A stretch of DNA of 64,000 bases from Crotophaga sulcirostris. Taxonomy: Eukaryota; Chordata; Aves; Cuculiformes; Crotophagidae. Shown piece by piece: positions 60,841 through 64,000 of this stretch. Below the pieces are notes generated by a model, which was not told the DNA's origin, made no database searches, and saw nothing but the letters and a program-made list of their open reading frames with translations. The position numbers and the translations under genes were made by a program. The stretch spans positions 455,024 to 519,023 of the forward strand of contig VYZB01000211.1 of assembly GCA_013397455.1 (NCBI GenBank). The letters run 5' to 3'. The number at the start of each line of letters is the position of its first letter. Position 1 is the stretch's first letter.

Positions 60841-63536
60841 AAATCACCCCATATAGCACCATACTGCTCCTGGGTCATTCCTCAGCCTATATAAAGGGTG
60901 TACGGGCCAGCTCCGCACAAACGTCTTCTAATGTGTTCCTCCAAGCCCAGATGCAGGCCGAAGGCCAGAGGAGGCACCAAGGACTACCCCACCTAAATCC
61001 AAAAGAAAGACTGATCTCTGCTGGGACCTCTCCACAGAGACAGACTCCCATAGGAGAGCTTTTAACAACAGCTTCCTTCACCCTTGGAATCATAACAGAC
61101 AAAAACATTGAGTCCTTAAGAAAGTTACTCTCTCAGCATGTCTAAACCTGAGCTCTATATGCTATGTAAGTGGGCTGCTTCTTCTGAAGGTAAATTCCAC
61201 CCTTTCCTCCCCTCTACTGGGATGATGCCAGAGAAGCTCTGAATGGTAAAATCTGTTCAAAGTTTACTAATTCTTAGCCACATCCCACCTGTTATACCTT
61301 GAGATGGCCTCAAGCCAACCCAACAGCTGTGGCTATACCAAAACGTCTCGACTAAAACCTCATTGATGCCCTCCACAGGAAATGTTATGATTCTTTCCGT
61401 ACACAATTTGCGTATGTGCTCCTGAAACAGCTACATGCTGTTACATTAGTATTTCTAATACATTTTCCTCATACCTTCACAAAAAAGTACTTTATATATA
61501 GCTATAATTTAAGCTGTAAATTACTGTAGCAGAAGCTTCATTTTCTACTACTACTACCTTTTTTTTCAACAAAATACTCAAGGAGCAAAATAATTTTGAG
61601 GGAATCAGTAGAATCATACACCATCTAGAATACCCCATAATATAAGACAAAATAACTTATTAACATTTCATGTGTATAACCTGTCCTGTTAATATATATG
61701 AATATAACCTAAAGGAAAAGAAAAAAATAACAACTGATCTTGCTTTGCATTAGAACAATATGCAACAAAATTTGCAACAGAATCATGGCATTAGTCTTGA
61801 GTGGTAGATACAGACACAGAGAAATAACAAAGCCCTACATATCATCTAAATCATAGGAATTGTTCCAACAAGCTAAGGGAAAAAAGATGCATTAAAAACA
61901 ATAGAGAACACATGATTTTTAATTTGTATCAATCCTTATTATATACTTAATACCACCTGAGGTATTTTCCTTCCCCTCTTCTTTTCTTATTTCTTTTAAG
62001 CAGAAATTTAAGGAAACAGAAAACAATTGGAAAATGGTTTCACTTCCTTCCCACCAAACTATCAGTGAGTATCAGAACTAAAATGTGAAAAGTGACGGCC
62101 ATGGCATACATCTTGGAAGTGCCCATTCCCTTGGAAAAGAGACAGACTACTTCTGTCCTACAAAACTGATTAAAAAAATCCCAGCACAGAGTATGAAGCC
62201 ACAGATTATACCAAATTCTGATACTCATTCCTGCCAGAACATCAGCTCAATTTCCTAAAATTAATTAATGAGAAGACGATATTCACAAAAACATTAAAAA
62301 ATGCATCATGAATCTACTTTATGCAACAAGTGTTAATTTACAGGACAAAAAAATGAAAGCATTTTTTCAGTGCTTTCAAACTGTCCCTACAAATGCAAGA
62401 AAGTACACAATTAAGATAGCTTTCTACTGAAGACGTCAACCGATTCCTTTATAGCACTTCCAAATATATTCTGCATATTCGTGGTTTAAAGGATGTATGG
62501 ACTCTTTTGAAAGCAACAGGACTATCCACATTCTTAAAGTTATGCATATGGTTTAAAACCACAGCATTTTTATTTTAATATAAATAGCTAAGTCCTACAG
62601 GTGACCTTCTGCAACAAAGAGGTTTTTACAGGAGGTCAGGAGACTGGAAACAAACTGTATGCTTTGAAAGGACAGATAACACTGGCATCTATTAAAACAT
62701 TATATAAAATCAACTAAGATATTAAGTTTAGATTTTACTATATTCAGAAAAGTATAATACAAAAATAATAGCTTTAGTAATGCTTTTTAAAGAATGCTCA
62801 AACTATCAATAAGCCTTGATTAATCACCAATATAAATGTTTGTAATAATATATATTACCTGTGTTGTTTAGCTTACTTTATATAGCTACCATTTTCAATC
62901 TCTTACAGCTGTTTTATGTAAGATGAAAAACTAGTGCATTTCCCAAAAGTAAGATTTAAAAATACTTCTATCATGCAACAATTTGTAAATACAAGCATAT
63001 TCTGAGACACGTCCTGAACAAGAGCCTTTTGATCAAATACAAAAAAAAACCCCTATTGCCTGTTCTTAGTACAGTATCATTAACAAGGGCTCTAATATTA
63101 ACATAATTCAGAGTTATGAACTTCAATCATGACATCCTAATGCTACAAATATATTTTAGCTGTCAATTATGCTAAAATGTTTGCAGCAGTCCCAGTTAAC
63201 TCCCCTTCTTCCCTGCCCCATCCAATTCCAGTATATAACTCTGTAATTTTGCCAACCATGTAGTCTGGGTGCACACCTACGTATGGCCCTCTCTGTTAGT
63301 CATACAATCTAAGGAACAAATTAAACAATAAAGATACATGACTAACAGTTAAGATGCTTTTTTTTTCTTTATTTTCAGTATCACATAAAATTATAATGTG
63401 TATAAGAAAACTGGTCTGAAGGCTTAGCTTGAACGTGAACTAGGTTTGAATCTAAAGGAGTTTAGGCAGAATTTAGCCATTTGGCTAATGTAGAGAATAA
63501 TTCTATAAATTTCAAGGATTATTAAAATTTCTTTAC
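60841..63536. other. Unique AT-rich sequence, no gene recognised
   Basis: 60850-61140 is GC-balanced with an open plus-strand frame continuing out of the antisense CR1, with no known motif. The rest is AT-rich with no repeat family recognised. Confidence 0.5.
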
Positions 63537-63843
63537 CAAACATTCCTCTTATTGTAATGGAAAAAGAATATCCAGTTAGTGTGATGAGGTGCGTGGGAAA
63601 TTTTAACTGCACTTGCTCCACTGTTTCTGGACTATGGCTGATTTCATCTTTCAATGGACATAAAATCCCACTGTTTGATATTTGTAACAAAAACGTATTT
63701 TTCATACTGAAATAACTTGAGGAAGATGCAAGATATACAGGATACAAAGAAAACACCGACAGCAAATTAGTTTTGGAGTGAACAGGGTACCCTTTAATGG
63801 AATAAGGACAAAAAGTTACGTAGGTGTTACCCACGATGGTGTT
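63537..63843 (-). CDS. Candidate coding exon, minus strand, unrecognised protein
   Basis: A minus-strand frame runs for 136 codons from 63834 to 63424 and stays open further upstream. The most protein-like part is bounded by an acceptor-like CACCTCTGAG (exon from 63843) and a donor-like G|GTAAAG (exon to 63537): 307 nt, starting in phase 0 and leaving one extra base. The peptide includes NTYVTFCPYSIKGYP, FLLQISNSGILCPL and LKFPTHLITLTGYSFSI, which look like alternating beta strands. The second half past the donor is less protein-like. I cannot name the gene; an extracellular or Ig-like beta-sandwich protein is only a guess. If real, the window may lie beside or inside a minus-strand gene. Confidence 0.3.
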
Positions 63844-64000
63844 CTCAGAGGTGCATAATAAAAACTTTAGACTGTTTTATTTCATCCAAATCATTACAAT
63901 AAGAACATTAAAAAAACAGGTTTAGATTATTTTAGAAAGTTTCTGTTTACTCCCAATCAACTGTTTGGATACACATGACTTACAGGATCTTTCCATATAA
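63844..64000. other. Window end, AT-rich, nothing recognised
   Basis: If the minus-strand exon candidate is real, this would be the intron upstream of it. No other feature is visible. Confidence 0.5.

Noticed and set aside
60726..61145. 139-codon plus-strand ORF
   Set aside because: Its first 40 residues or so are antisense CR1, and the remainder shows no known motif. It is likely a chance extension, though the GC-balanced downstream half is the reason it stays open.
1..64000. CRISPR arrays, operons, prokaryotic promoters or tRNA/rRNA genes
   Set aside because: No regularly spaced repeats, no gene-dense layout and no recognisable tRNA or rRNA sequence; the window is vertebrate nuclear DNA.

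Overview
The window looks like a gene-poor stretch of a bird chromosome: an intergenic desert or one very long intron. The clue is a set of CR1-family LINE copies whose 3' ends carry the ATTCTATGATTCT tail (seen on the minus strand as AATCATAGAAT), the hallmark of avian CR1. Crocodilian or turtle DNA cannot be excluded from the tail alone. I recognised no SINE, LTR or intact DNA transposon. The sequence is AT-rich and CpG-poor throughout, with no CpG island. No complete protein-coding gene, tRNA, rRNA or CRISPR is visible, and nothing bacterial.

Layout. 1-7.7 kb is unique AT-rich sequence with a short CR1 tail (4211-4358) and a weaker CR1 remnant (3770-3845). 7.7-8.5 kb is rich in homeodomain-type TAATTA cores and inverted repeats and looks like vertebrate conserved noncoding DNA. 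At 9.73-9.84 kb there is a tandem array of three CACGTG E-boxes plus a nuclear-receptor-like palindrome. 12.3-12.5 kb holds a weak candidate terminal exon. 20.8-20.9 kb holds a 13-bp perfect inverted repeat. CR1 copies follow at about 20.0, 22.7, 25.4-25.9, 30.4-30.7, 34.3-34.6 and 38.2-38.7 kb. An unexplained ORF lies at 40.8-41.1 kb.

The most unusual part is 47.3-49.8 kb. A CR1 reverse-transcriptase fragment lacks its 3' half. It is followed by the longest ORF of the window, whose N-terminal half carries the PADKGG signature of Penelope-like reverse transcriptases, and then by an isolated CR1 tail. Further on are a strong minus-strand G-quadruplex motif (52110-52139), three inverted repeats packed into 85 bp (54052-54136), a second conserved-looking block with a POU octamer (about 55.3-55.6 kb), a C-rich/poly(A) junction (56.5-56.6 kb), one more CR1 (60.67-60.84 kb) and a candidate minus-strand coding exon near the right end (63537-63843).

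No set of genes working together can be described. The annotation is mainly retroelement fossils, simple repeats, possible regulatory blocks and a few unproven exon candidates. No database search was possible, so family calls rest on recognised motifs and consensus-like strings.
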